From Arthrobacter echini (GTDB taxonomy: Bacteria > Actinomycetota > Actinomycetes > Actinomycetales > Micrococcaceae), in NCBI RefSeq assembly GCF_004803505.1, contig NZ_SSWH01000003.1, positions 62,001 to 126,000 of the forward strand: 64,000 nt of DNA, in the 5' to 3' direction. Positions 55,852 to 64,000 of the stretch are shown one piece after another. How positions within the stretch are numbered: position 1 is the first letter of the stretch; every line of letters begins with the position of its first letter. The position numbers were made by a program, and so were the translations under genes. The notes beneath the pieces were generated by a model. That model saw only the letters and a program-made list of their open reading frames with translations, made no database searches and was not told the origin of the DNA.

Positions 55852-56979
55852 TCAGGCGCGACGGCGGGGGTTCTTCCTGCCGGCCTCGTCAGCGGCCTCG
55901 TCGAGGGCCGGGTCCACGGCGGAATCCCCGCGCGACCCCGTGCCGCCCGCGGAGTCCTGCCCACCGGTGTTCCCGGTGTTCCCGGTGTTCCCGGCGCCGT
56001 CGTCGGTGTCCCCGCCCACACGCGAGCGGATGAGGCTGGCGATCACGGCGACGACGATCGTCAGGACGATGACGGCCAGCGAGACGAACGTGGGAATCTC
56101 GGGCGCCCACTCGATCGGCTCTCCGCCGTTGATGAACGGCAGCTCGTTCACGTGCATGGCGTGGAGGATGAGCTTCACGCCGATGAAGGCGAGGATCACC
56201 GACAGGGCGTGCTTCAGGTACACCAGGCGGGTCAGGAGCCCACCGAGCAGGAAGTACAGCTGACGCAGCCCCATGAGCGCGAAGATGTTGGCCGTGAAGA
56301 CGATGAAGGCACTCTGCGTCAGGCCGAAGATGGCCGGGATGGAGTCGACGGCGAACAGGAGATCCGTGAGCCCGAGCGTCACGAAGACGATGATCATGGG
56401 CGTGAAGACCTTCTTGCCGTCGACCACGGTGCGGATCCTGTTGCCGTCGTAGGACTGGGACATCGGCAGCACGGACTGCAGCTTCGCGATGAGTCTGTTG
56501 TCACCGGCGTCCTCGTCGTCGCCGGCGTCGGTGGCCTGCCTGTAGGCCGTGTAGAGCAGGAAGATACCGAACAGGTAGAAGATCCAGCTGAAGTTCTCGA
56601 TGAACACCGCACCGAGGGCGATGAAGATACCGCGGAGGATCAGCGCGATGATGATGCCGACCATCAGCACTTCCTGCTGGTACTTCCGGGGTACCGAGAA
56701 ACGCGCCATGATGATGATGAACACGAAGAGATTGTCGATGCTGAGGCTGTACTCGGTGATCCAGCCCGCGATGAACTGGCCGCCGTACTCCGGACCGGTG
56801 AACACGAACATCAGACCGGCGAAGACCAGCGCCAGGGCGATGTAGAAGCCCACCCACAGACCTGCCTCCTTCATGGAGGGTTCATGGGGTCGCTTCACGA
56901 CGAGCAGCAGATCGAACAGCAGGACGATGCCGAGCACGATGAAGGTGCCGACCTCGAAGACGACGGGCAATTCGGGCAT
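55852..56979 (-). CDS. TerC-family membrane transporter
   Basis: A 375-residue protein with about nine membrane helices and TerC motifs: ITEYSLSIDNLFVF near residues 74-87 and GLTDLLFAVDSIPAIFGLT near 203-221, each with acidic residues in the membrane. TerC relatives (MntP-like, Alx, YkoY) handle Mn2+. The C-terminal 60 residues are a disordered Gly/Asp/Thr tail with a GNT repeat. The gene follows a riboswitch-like leader. Confidence 0.9.
   Translation of the reverse strand: MPELPVVFEVGTFIVLGIVLLFDLLLVVKRPHEPSMKEAGLWVGFYIALALVFAGLMFVFTGPEYGGQFIAGWITEYSLSIDNLFVFIIIMARFSVPRKYQQEVLMVGIIIALILRGIFIALGAVFIENFSWIFYLFGIFLLYTAYRQATDAGDDEDAGDNRLIAKLQSVLPMSQSYDGNRIRTVVDGKKVFTPMIIVFVTLGLTDLLFAVDSIPAIFGLTQSAFIVFTANIFALMGLRQLYFLLGGLLTRLVYLKHALSVILAFIGVKLILHAMHVNELPFINGGEPIEWAPEIPTFVSLAVIVLTIVVAVIASLIRSRVGGDTDDGAGNTGNTGNTGGQDSAGGTGSRGDSAVDPALDEAADEAGRKNPRRRA
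55966..55992. repeat. Three 9-bp tandem repeats in the TerC tail
   Basis: GGTGTTCCC is repeated three times exactly, coding for Gly-Asn-Thr units on the minus strand. The number of units may vary between strains. Confidence 0.85.
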
Positions 56980-57009
56980 GGGTTACCTTCCGGTGTTCAC
57001 GATGGACCG

Positions 57010-57115
57010 CCGTAAGTCTCTCCGCCGCGGCCTGGGCCGGCTGACCGCTACGCCCGGCGGGACGACGATGCCCCGCGTGCTGACGTCCGTAGCGCTTGGG
57101 ATACTCCCCTACGTC
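57010..57115 (-). ncRNA. Candidate yybP-ykoY (manganese) riboswitch
   Basis: Leader RNA of the TerC gene, read leftwards. AGGGGAGTATCCC (57110-57098) opens it, GCTACG and CGTAGC are perfect pairing arms, GTCAGCACGC lies in the next loop, a GCGGG/CCCGC hairpin follows, and GGAGAGACTTACGG (57023-57010) closes it. GGGGAGTA and the closing GAGAGACTTACG are what I associate with this riboswitch class, and TerC is its commonest target. Mn2+ binding would then turn the transporter on. The -10 TAGGAT is about 7 nt upstream. Confidence 0.72.
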
Positions 57116-57121
57116 CCCCCG

Positions 57122-57127
57122 ATCCTA
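57122..57127 (-). promoter_or_regulatory. -10 box of the TerC transcript
   Basis: TAGGAT reads leftwards; transcription would begin near 57115, giving a leader of about 135 nt, unlike the leaderless genes around it. It lies in the 16-21 nt downstream of the uvrB stop. Confidence 0.65.
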
Positions 57128-57142
57128 CCGGAACACCATGTC

Positions 57143-59218
57143 TCAGGCGTGTCCGGCCGACTGCATCTGCCGGAGCTCCTTCTTCAGGTCCCCGACCTCG
57201 TCCCGGAGCCTGCCGGCCAGCTCGAAATGCAGATCGGCCGCAGCGGAGTGCATCTGGTCGGTCAGCTGCTGGATCAGATCGGTGAGATCCTCCGCGGGCA
57301 CCGATGCGAGTCCCTCGGCGCGGACGGCTCCCTTGGTCGGTCTCCTGCTCCTGCCGGCCTCCTCGAGGAGCGTGCGTGTATCGGCGTCCTCTCGGTTGAT
57401 GGTGTCGGTGATGTCGGCGATCCGCTTCCGCAACGGTGTGGGATCGATGCCGTGCTCGAGATTGTGCGCAACCTGGATGGCGCGGCGCCTGTTCGTCTCG
57501 TCGATGGCCCGCTCCATCGAGTCCGTGATCCGGTCGGCGTACATGTGCACCTCGCCCGAGACGTTGCGGGCGGCGCGTCCGATGGTCTGGATCAGCGACG
57601 TCGTGCTCCGCAGGAACCCCTCCTTGTCGGCGTCGAGGATGCTCACGAGGGAGACCTCCGGCAGGTCCAGCCCCTCGCGGAGGAGATTGATGCCCACGAG
57701 GACGTCGAACGTGCCCATGCGTAGCTCCCGCAGGAGCTCGACACGCCGCAGGGTGTCGACGTCCGAGTGCAGGTACTCCACCTTGACCCCGTGCTCCAGG
57801 AGATAGCCCGTGAGGTCCTCGGCCATCCGCTTGGTCAGGGTGGTGACGAGCACACGCTCGTTGATCTCCACGCGCTCGCGGATCTCGTCGAGCAGATCGT
57901 CGATCTGCCCCTTGGTCGGCTTCACCACCACCTCGGGATCCACGAGACCGGTGGGACGGATGATCTGCTGCACGTACCCGTCGGCCTTGCCCAGTTCGTA
58001 CTTGCCCGGGGTGGCCGAGAGATAGACGGTCTGCCCGATCCGGTCCTGGAACTCGTCCCACTTCAGTGGCCGGTTGTCCATGGCGGACGGAAGCCGGAAA
58101 CCGTGGTCCACGAGTGTGCGCTTGCGCGACATGTCGCCCTCGTACATGGCGCCGATCTGCGGGATCGTCACGTGCGACTCGTCCACGACCAGCAGGAAGT
58201 CGTCCGGGAAGTAGTCCAGCAGGCAGTGCGGCGCCGAGGCTGCATCGCGGCCGTCGATGTGCCGGGAGTAGTTCTCGATGCCGTTGCAGAAACCCATCTG
58301 CTGCATCATCTCGAGGTCGTAGGTGACGCGCATCCGCAGGCGCTGCGCCTCGACGAGCTTGTTCTGCGACTCGAGCTCCGCCAGGCGCTGCTGCAGTTCG
58401 TCCTCGATGTCCTTGATGGCCCGTGTCATGCGGTCCTCACCGGCCACGTAGTGGGAGGCCGGGAAGACGTACATCTCCTCCTCCTCACGGATCACGGTGC
58501 CCGTCAGGGGGTCCAGGGTGTAGATGTTCTCGACCTCGTCCCCGAAGAACTCGATGCGCAGCGCATGCTCCTCGTACATCGGGATGATCTCCACCGTGTC
58601 CCCACGCACCCGGAACGTACCGCGGTGGAAGTCCATGTCGTTGCGCGTGTACTGCATGCTCACGAACTGCCGCAGGAGTTCGTCCCGGTTCAGCTGGTCG
58701 CCGCGCCGCAGCGTGACCATCTTGTTGATGTATTCCTCGGGCGTACCGAGGCCGTAGATGCAGGACACGGTGGCGACGACGACGACGTCGCGCCGGGTCA
58801 GGAGGGCGTTCGTTGCGGAGTGGCGGAGCCGCTCGACCTCCTCGTTGATCGAGGAGTCCTTCTCGATGAACGTATCGGTCTGCGGAACGTAGGCCTCTGG
58901 CTGGTAGTAGTCGTAGTAGGACACGAAGTACTCCACGGCATTGTTCGGCAGCAGCTCGCGGAACTCGTTGGCGAGCTGGGCCGCGAGGGTCTTGTTCTGG
59001 ACCATGACCAAAGTGGGTCGCTGCACCTGCTCGATCAGCCAGGCGGTGGTGGCACTCTTGCCGGTACCGGTGGCACCGAGCAGCACCACGTCCTTCTCAC
59101 CCGCGGTGATCCGCTCGGACAGTTCCGTGATGGCGGTGGGCTGATCACCGGCCGGGGTGTACTCGCTGATGACCTCGAAGGGCGCCACGACACGCTTGAT
59201 ATCCTGCGCAAGACTCAT
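57143..59218 (-). CDS. uvrB: Excinuclease ABC subunit B
   Basis: A 691-residue helicase-like repair protein. Walker A is GATGTGKS (about 48-55), the beta-hairpin region [15 protein letters not shown] is near 96-110, Walker B has DESH, and the C-terminal UVR motif ([25 protein letters not shown]) binds UvrC. UvrB verifies damage and recruits UvrC. Confidence 0.97.
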   Translation of the reverse strand: MSLAQDIKRVVAPFEVISEYTPAGDQPTAITELSERITAGEKDVVLLGATGTGKSATTAWLIEQVQRPTLVMVQNKTLAAQLANEFRELLPNNAVEYFVSYYDYYQPEAYVPQTDTFIEKDSSINEEVERLRHSATNALLTRRDVVVVATVSCIYGLGTPEEYINKMVTLRRGDQLNRDELLRQFVSMQYTRNDMDFHRGTFRVRGDTVEIIPMYEEHALRIEFFGDEVENIYTLDPLTGTVIREEEEMYVFPASHYVAGEDRMTRAIKDIEDELQQRLAELESQNKLVEAQRLRMRVTYDLEMMQQMGFCNGIENYSRHIDGRDAASAPHCLLDYFPDDFLLVVDESHVTIPQIGAMYEGDMSRKRTLVDHGFRLPSAMDNRPLKWDEFQDRIGQTVYLSATPGKYELGKADGYVQQIIRPTGLVDPEVVVKPTKGQIDDLLDEIRERVEINERVLVTTLTKRMAEDLTGYLLEHGVKVEYLHSDVDTLRRVELLRELRMGTFDVLVGINLLREGLDLPEVSLVSILDADKEGFLRSTTSLIQTIGRAARNVSGEVHMYADRITDSMERAIDETNRRRAIQVAHNLEHGIDPTPLRKRIADITDTINREDADTRTLLEEAGRSRRPTKGAVRAEGLASVPAEDLTDLIQQLTDQMHSAAADLHFELAGRLRDEVGDLKKELRQMQSAGHA

Positions 59219-59224
59219 GCCTCA

Positions 59225-59261
59225 AAGATAGTGCCTGACGGTGACACTCCACCCGGAGTGT
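59225..59261 (-). promoter_or_regulatory. uvrB leaderless promoter with an inverted repeat
   Basis: Leftward TATCTT (59230-59225), then TGAGGC (6 nt), then ATG at 59218. ACACTCC-ACCC-GGAGTGT at 59244-59261 covers roughly the -26 to -43 region. It may be an operator for uvrB or the terminator of coaE, 45 bp upstream. Confidence 0.6.
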
Positions 59262-59305
59262 GCTGCAGGCTGAATGCGCCCCGGCCCGCGCCCGGTCAGG
59301 GGTGC

Positions 59306-60328
59306 TCAGGTGCCTGGGTCGTCCTGCCCGGTGACGAGAACCGTGACATCCAGTGCCGGATCCGCGGAGCGGTGCACAGCCCGTCCCTCGTGCTCCGCGG
59401 GCACCTTCCCGCCCGTGAGCCGCGGGAAGCCGGCCGCCGAGACAGCGCGGGAGGCACGGTCGAGTTCGCTCGGCAGCAGGAGCGGGACACGGACCACGGT
59501 GCGCGTCACGTCGTCGGAGTCCGGCGCCGATCCGCCCCCGGCGCCGGTCGCTGTTCCGGTCGCCGTCCCCGGGACGACGTCGCCGTCGGGAACCGGCGGG
59601 AGCGCTGACCCGGCCGGCAGTGCGGCGTCGAGCTTCGCGACGATCCGGCGCGTGAGACCGCTCGTCCCGGCGAGGCCCGCGCCGGAGGGCGCCGATCGCT
59701 GGATGCCCGCCGTGCGGTCCGCGAGCAGGTTGTCGGCGAACGGGACGATCCGCTCGTGCCAGAGCGCGTCGGCCGCCGCCAGCAGCTCCTGGACGGTGCC
59801 CTCGTTCCGCAGCACGGCATCGGCCTCCCGCAGCCTGTCCGTCCGTGACGCCTGCGCGGCCATGCGCCGCAGCGCATCGCCGCGCTCCATGCCACGCTGC
59901 CCGACCATCCGCTCCACGCGCACCTCATCCGGGGCATCGACGACGACGACGAGGTGGAAACGGGCGGCCTGGCCCGTCTCGACCAGGAGCGGAGTGTCCT
60001 GGACCAGGATCGCATCACGGGGAGCCTCGTCGACGAGGCGCGCCGAGTGCCGTCGCACACGCGGGTGGACGATCCCGTTCAGCCGATCGCGCGCCTGCTC
60101 GTCGGCGAAGACCAGCGCGCCGAGTGCGGCGCGGTCGAGACCGCCGTTCGGCCCGAGGATCTCCCGGCCGAAGGCCGCCACGACCTCGCGCAGACCCTCC
60201 GAGCCGGGCTCGAGCACTGCCCGCGCCAGCGCGTCGGCATCCACGACGACGGCGCCCAGCTCGCCGAAGCGCCGGGCCACCACCGACTTGCCCGCGGCGA
60301 TGCCCCCTGTCAGTCCGATACGCAGCAT
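59306..60328 (-). CDS. coaE: Dephospho-CoA kinase with C-terminal extension
   Basis: Residues 1-195 are a complete dephospho-CoA kinase: P-loop GLTGGIAAGKS (about 5-15), the DADAL substrate segment and VVVVDAPDEVRVERM. This is the last step of coenzyme A synthesis. Residues about 200-340 are an added region. In other Actinobacteria CoaE is fused to a GrpB/UPF0157 domain; this stretch, with ADPALDVTVL near the end, may be a degenerate form. A leftward TAGGGT box lies 6 nt before the ATG. Confidence 0.92.
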   Translation of the reverse strand: MLRIGLTGGIAAGKSVVARRFGELGAVVVDADALARAVLEPGSEGLREVVAAFGREILGPNGGLDRAALGALVFADEQARDRLNGIVHPRVRRHSARLVDEAPRDAILVQDTPLLVETGQAARFHLVVVVDAPDEVRVERMVGQRGMERGDALRRMAAQASRTDRLREADAVLRNEGTVQELLAAADALWHERIVPFADNLLADRTAGIQRSAPSGAGLAGTSGLTRRIVAKLDAALPAGSALPPVPDGDVVPGTATGTATGAGGGSAPDSDDVTRTVVRVPLLLPSELDRASRAVSAAGFPRLTGGKVPAEHEGRAVHRSADPALDVTVLVTGQDDPGT

Positions 60329-60334
60329 GGGCCC

Positions 60335-60340
60335 ACCCTA
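60335..60340 (-). promoter_or_regulatory. -10 box, leaderless coaE
   Basis: TAGGGT reads leftwards, then GGGCCC (6 nt), then ATG at 60328. Confidence 0.68.
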
Positions 60341-60464
60341 ATATGGGCGCATCCACTACGGTGACCCTGCCGGTCGGTCAAGGCCCCTTCCGTGCGCACC
60401 TCCCCGGGAGGAACGTCGGTGCGCCTGATTACGCTGGATCGATCTGTCCCGTCCGAGGAGCATC

Positions 60465-62186
60465 GTGACCACACTGAAGGACCTCCAGCACACCGCCGAC
60501 GCCGTCTTCGGGTGGAGCAGCCTGCGCCGCAGCCAGGAGCAGGCCATGGAAGCACTGATCGCGGGCAAGAGCGTGCTCTGCGTCATGCCGACCGGCTCCG
60601 GCAAGTCGGCGATCTACCAGGTACCGGCCATGACGCTCCCAGGGGTGGCCATCGTGATCTCCCCCCTGATCGCGCTGCAGCACGATCAGGCGGAGGCGAT
60701 CAACGGGCACGCCGGCGCCGAGCGGGCTCGCGTCATCAATTCCGAGCTGACCTCGAGCGAACTCGACGCGGCGTGGGGTGCGGCCGCCGACACCGACGAG
60801 TCCACCCGCGCCAAGTTCCTCTTCCTCGCGCCCGAACAGGTGACGCGTGACGACATCACCGAGAAGCTGCGCGCCCTCGACGTGAGCCTCGTCGTCGTCG
60901 ACGAAGCCCATTGCGTCTCGTCCTGGGGCCACGACTTCCGCCCCGACTATCTCCAGCTCGGGCATGTTCTCAGGAGGATGGAGGCGCCCGTCGTCGCCCT
61001 GACCGCAACGGCCTCCCAGCCCGTGCAGCAGGAGATCGTTCAGAGACTGCACCTGGAAGATCCCCTGGTCCTCGTGGAGGGCTTCGACCGGCCCAACATC
61101 TTCCTCGAGGTGATCCAGCACGTCGAGGAAGCGGACAAGAACCGCGCCGTGCGCGAGGAGGTCCTCGGGCTCGACGGTCCGGGGCTGGTGTACACCGCGA
61201 CGAAGAAGACAGCCGAGACACTGGCCGCCGACCTCGCCGCTCACGGCCTCCGCGTCGATGTCTACCACGCCGGCCGACGGCGGAAGGAGCGGGAGGCCGT
61301 CCATGATGCATTCCTCGACGGCACGGCGGACGTCGTCGTCGCGACGACGGCCTTCGGGATGGGCATCGACAAACCGGATGTCCGCTTCGTCGTCCACGCG
61401 GACATCCCCGATTCGCTCGACAGCTACTACCAGGAGATCGGCCGCAGCGGGCGCGACGGGAAACCGGCACGGGCCGTGCTGCACTACCGTCCGGAGGATC
61501 TCTCCCTCCGGCGCTTCTTCGCCTCCGCCTCGGCGAACCGCACACAGCTGCGGGAACTCTTCCTCCTGTTGTGCGCGCAGGCCGAACCGGCCACCCTGAA
61601 GCAGCTCAGGGAGCTTTCCGGCCTGTCCGCGCGGAAGCTCACGGGCCTGCTCAACCTGCTGGAGGCCGGTGGCAGTGTGCAGGAGGTGGCCAAGGGGTAC
61701 CGCGCGCGGAAGATGCGCCCTTCCGCTGCCGTGGACGGCGCCGTCGAACAGGCGGAGAGTCGGGAGAGCATCGATCTCTCACGCGTCGAGATGGCCCGTC
61801 GGTACGCGGAGACCAGCCGGTGCCGTCGGCAGTCGCTGCTCTCCTATTTCGGGGAGGAACGTCCCGAACCCTGCGGGAACTGTGACAACTGCGCTGCTGC
61901 CGAGCAGGCCGGCACCTCCGCGGCACTGCGCGGTTCCCTGCTGGACGAGACGGTGGCCGACGAGCCGTTCGACGTCGACTCGGAGGTCGTGCATCCCCAG
62001 TGGGGCCACGGCACCGTGATGGGGTACGAGGACGACGTCATCACCGTGCTCTTCGACACGGTCGGCTACCGGACACTCTCGCTGTCGCTGGTCGAGGAGA
62101 AGAAGTTGCTCGTCGCCGTCCCGGCCGGTGGACCGGACACCGGAGCGACGGCAGGAACGAAGGAAGGGGTGAAGGCAGCAGTTTAG
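60465..62186 (+). CDS. RecQ-family ATP-dependent DNA helicase
   Basis: A 573-residue RecQ-type helicase. Motif 0 is FGWSSLRRSQEQAM, motif I MPTGSGKSAIYQ (about 41-52), motif II VVDEAHCVSSWGHDFRPDY with the RecQ aromatic loop, and motif VI QEIGRSGRDG. A zinc site follows with CRRQSLL and CGNCDNC. HRDC is absent; instead the last 55 residues contain HPQWGHGTVMGYEDDVITV, a beta-barrel motif like the C-terminus of UvrD helicases. GTG at 60465 has GAGGAG upstream. Confidence 0.9.
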   Translation: MTTLKDLQHTADAVFGWSSLRRSQEQAMEALIAGKSVLCVMPTGSGKSAIYQVPAMTLPGVAIVISPLIALQHDQAEAINGHAGAERARVINSELTSSELDAAWGAAADTDESTRAKFLFLAPEQVTRDDITEKLRALDVSLVVVDEAHCVSSWGHDFRPDYLQLGHVLRRMEAPVVALTATASQPVQQEIVQRLHLEDPLVLVEGFDRPNIFLEVIQHVEEADKNRAVREEVLGLDGPGLVYTATKKTAETLAADLAAHGLRVDVYHAGRRRKEREAVHDAFLDGTADVVVATTAFGMGIDKPDVRFVVHADIPDSLDSYYQEIGRSGRDGKPARAVLHYRPEDLSLRRFFASASANRTQLRELFLLLCAQAEPATLKQLRELSGLSARKLTGLLNLLEAGGSVQEVAKGYRARKMRPSAAVDGAVEQAESRESIDLSRVEMARRYAETSRCRRQSLLSYFGEERPEPCGNCDNCAAAEQAGTSAALRGSLLDETVADEPFDVDSEVVHPQWGHGTVMGYEDDVITVLFDTVGYRTLSLSLVEEKKLLVAVPAGGPDTGATAGTKEGVKAAV

Positions 62187-62214
62187 ACGCGGCGCTGAGA
62201 CCACCAGAACGCCT

Positions 62215-62220
62215 AGGATA
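62215..62220 (+). promoter_or_regulatory. -10 box, leaderless methyltransferase
   Basis: TAGGAT, then ATACCG (6 nt), then GTG at 62227. It confirms the GTG start. Confidence 0.7.
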
Positions 62221-62226
62221 TACCGG

Positions 62227-63426
62227 GTGACTGCGTTCAGCCTCGATCTCCTGCGTCGGCGGCCCGACATCGAGTCCCCCGGACTGGTCGCGGTGGATGC
62301 CGCGGATCGGCTGCTTCTCGACACGGCGGCGCATCACCTCACCGGCAAGAGCGGCACAGCAGGTGGAGATGACGCGGATGCCCCAGGTGAGGCAGGTGCG
62401 ATCGCGACGATCAACGACGCCTACGGTGCACTCACGCTCGGAGCCGTTCAGCGCGCCGGTCGGCGTGAGATCCGGGCGTTCCAGGACTCGTTGGTCGGTG
62501 AACGGGCCCTGGCACTGAACGCGGCCGACCAGGGCCTCGAGGGTACCTACCACTCGCTCCCGCTCGATGCCGGCCTGCTCGCAGGAGTGAGCACGGTCCT
62601 GATGCGGCTTCCGCGGTCGCTGGAGGAACTGGAGGAGATCGCCTGGACCGTCGCGGCCCACGCTCGGGCGGACGTGCGTGTCCTCGCCGCGGGGCGCCTG
62701 AAGCACATGTCGCTGTCCATGAACGCGGTGCTGGGCCGCTACTTCGACGTCGTCAGCGCGGGTCGTGCCCGGCAGAAGTCACGTGTCATCCAGGCAACCG
62801 GACCCCGCAGCGTGGCGGCGCCGTCCTTCCCCCGCAGCACGCAGCACGACGTCGGTCTCGCCCGGCCGCTTGAGCTGCGGGCCTACGGGGCGACGTTCGG
62901 CGGAGCCGCGCTGGATCCCGGCACGCGTCTGCTCCTGCCCCATCTGCGCGGGATCGCTTCGCCGGTGCCCGGGCAGGTCGAACAGTCCGGCCAGGAGTGC
63001 GTGATCGACCTCGGATGCGGCAACGGGGCCATCTCCGCCTATCTGGCCCTGAGCGATCCGGCACGCGAGGTGTATGCGACCGACCAGTCCAGCTCGGCGG
63101 TCGCCTCCACCACTGGCACAGCGAGAGCGAACGGCGTCCTCGACCGCGTCACGGTGAGCAGGGACGACGCCCTCTCGGCTCTCGCCGACCGCTCCGCAGG
63201 GTCGATCGTCCTGAATCCCCCGTTCCACATCGGAGGCACTGTGCACACGGGCGTGGCGCACCGTCTCTTCGAGGCGTGTGGCCGTGTCCTGGCACCGGGC
63301 GGAGAGCTGTGGACGGTGTGGAACAGCCAGCTGCGCTACAGGCCCGTCCTCGAACGCCTGATCGGTCCCACCCGGCAGCTCGAGCGCTCGCCGCGCTACA
63401 CGGTCACCCGCTCCATCCGCCGCTGA
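62227..63426 (+). CDS. Class I methyltransferase, RsmC/RlmG-like
   Basis: A 399-residue protein in two halves, as in RsmC and RlmG rRNA guanine methyltransferases. The N-terminal half (1-200) is a degenerate methyltransferase fold. The C-terminal half has VIDLGCGNGAISAYLA (about 259-274) and the catalytic NPPFH (about 333-337), typical of N2-guanine and related base methylation. The exact target is unknown. Confidence 0.87.
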   Translation: MTAFSLDLLRRRPDIESPGLVAVDAADRLLLDTAAHHLTGKSGTAGGDDADAPGEAGAIATINDAYGALTLGAVQRAGRREIRAFQDSLVGERALALNAADQGLEGTYHSLPLDAGLLAGVSTVLMRLPRSLEELEEIAWTVAAHARADVRVLAAGRLKHMSLSMNAVLGRYFDVVSAGRARQKSRVIQATGPRSVAAPSFPRSTQHDVGLARPLELRAYGATFGGAALDPGTRLLLPHLRGIASPVPGQVEQSGQECVIDLGCGNGAISAYLALSDPAREVYATDQSSSAVASTTGTARANGVLDRVTVSRDDALSALADRSAGSIVLNPPFHIGGTVHTGVAHRLFEACGRVLAPGGELWTVWNSQLRYRPVLERLIGPTRQLERSPRYTVTRSIRR

Positions 63427-63512
63427 TCCATCCAGCCCGGCCGTTCCAGCCGATTCCGGACCTGCTGCACGATGCGACGCGCACCGCCGTCCGTCCGGTT
63501 CCGCACCCGCAC

Positions 63513-63553
63513 ATGACAGCAGGCCCCGTCCGGTGGACGGGGCCTGCTGTCAT
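63513..63553. terminator. Perfect 19-bp hairpin between convergent genes
   Basis: 63513-63531 is exactly complementary to 63535-63553 around a GGT loop, G+C rich at the tip (CCCCGTCC/GGACGGGG). It lies between the methyltransferase and rpsA and can terminate both. No T-run. The rest of the 179-bp gap shows no gene. Confidence 0.9.
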
Positions 63554-63605
63554 GGGGCTGTCAGGCCGTCGGTGAACCAACGGCACGACGGACCTGTGCG
63601 GAACC

Positions 63606-64000
63606 CTACGCTCCGGTCAGCTTCTCGCGCAGGGCCGCGAGAGCCTCGTCGGATGCGAGCGTCCCTGAACCGGTGTCGGCGACGACCGGCTCCGAGGAGT
63701 AGCTGGACGAGTTGGACTCGGCCGGCTCGCTGGCGGCGCGCGCGTCGTCGGACTCGTGCTGCACGACCTGCTTCTTGTGCGCCTCCCAGCGCGACTGGGC
63801 CTCGGCGTACTGGGCCTCCCAGGTGGCACGCTGCGTCTCGTAGCCCTCGAGCCACTCGTTCGACTCGGGGTCGAAGCCCTCGGGGTACTTGTAGTTGCCC
63901 TCCTCGTCGTACTCCGCGGCCATGCCGTAGAGCGCGGGGTCGAACTCGGTGCTGTCCGCATCGACACCCTCGTTGGCCTGCTTCAGGCTCAGCGAGATCC
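63606..64000 (-). CDS. rpsA: 30S ribosomal protein S1, C-terminal end (5' part outside window)
   Basis: The frame enters from the right edge reading ISLSLKQANEG, the end of the last S1 RNA-binding repeat (RISLSLKQA). It continues through the actinobacterial S1 tail: EYDEEGNYKYPEGFDP, the charged WEAQYAEAQSRWEAHKKQ and a Ser/Ala/Glu-rich end. S1 brings mRNAs with leaders to the ribosome. About 131 residues are in the window. Confidence 0.93.
   Translation of the reverse strand, partial: ISLSLKQANEGVDADSTEFDPALYGMAAEYDEEGNYKYPEGFDPESNEWLEGYETQRATWEAQYAEAQSRWEAHKKQVVQHESDDARAASEPAESNSSSYSSEPVVADTGSGTLASDEALAALREKLTGA

Noticed and set aside
55966-55992. Tandem repeat as a CRISPR array
   Set aside because: Units are 9 bp with no spacers and lie inside a coding region.

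Overview
This is high-G+C actinobacterial chromosome. Gene content and order point to the family Micrococcaceae (Arthrobacter and relatives): tkt-tal-pgi-zwf-opcA-pgl facing secG-tpiA-pgk-gap-sodA, then whiA-yvcK-rapZ-uvrC-uvrA, a sufR-sufBD-Rieske-sufC-sufT block, and uvrB-coaE-recQ-rpsA. GTG starts are common, and many genes begin 6 nt after a TANNNT -10 box, which is the pattern of leaderless transcripts. The genus is inferred from gene order; no rRNA is present to confirm it.

Layout. 1-2.9 kb: two short-chain dehydrogenases (one cut by the window edge), then DUF3099, a small Cys/His protein and SURF1. 2.9-10.1 kb: a leftward five-gene operon that looks like a cell-surface polysaccharide system, with a small membrane protein, a processive GT2 synthase, two polysaccharide deacetylases of opposite domain order and a divergent GH10 lipoprotein. 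10.3-14.1 kb: an ABC-F ATPase facing a BioY/ATPase/EcfT biotin uptake operon. 14.2-19.4 kb: the SUF Fe-S assembly operon led by its regulator, without a cysteine desulfurase. 19.5-24.2 kb: an ABC exporter with haem A synthase, a DapA-superfamily aldolase and haem O synthase. 24.6-33 kb: the pentose-phosphate operon, ended by a perfect 23-bp hairpin. 33.1-37.3 kb: secG and lower glycolysis, then superoxide dismutase. 37.5-47.4 kb: whiA-yvcK-rapZ, uvrC, an acyltransferase, a HAD phosphatase, uvrA and a GntR regulator.

47.5-49.9 kb is the accessory spot. A metallo-beta-lactamase-fold gene has been split by an inserted segment of about 2.3 kb flanked by 39-bp imperfect direct repeats. The left end keeps 19 codons of the old gene with its promoter. 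The right end supplies a new promoter, start codon and first residues, so the gene is rebuilt intact. The insert is lower in G+C and carries an N-terminal remnant of a serine recombinase plus three unknown membrane-anchored proteins, two of them related to each other.

50.5-64 kb: a SAM methyltransferase facing a Ski2-like DUF3516 helicase, a GNAT acetyltransferase, an alpha/beta hydrolase, a TerC-family transporter behind a candidate yybP-ykoY manganese riboswitch, uvrB, coaE, a RecQ-family helicase, an RsmC-like methyltransferase and the C-terminal end of ribosomal protein S1.

Functionally the window joins respiration assembly (SURF1, CtaA, CtaB), Fe-S supply (SUF), NADPH and lower glycolysis, and all three nucleotide-excision-repair subunits. 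uvrA, uvrB and uvrC each appear to start as leaderless mRNAs. The best candidates for undescribed biology are the polysaccharide operon and the small gene-restoring integrated element.
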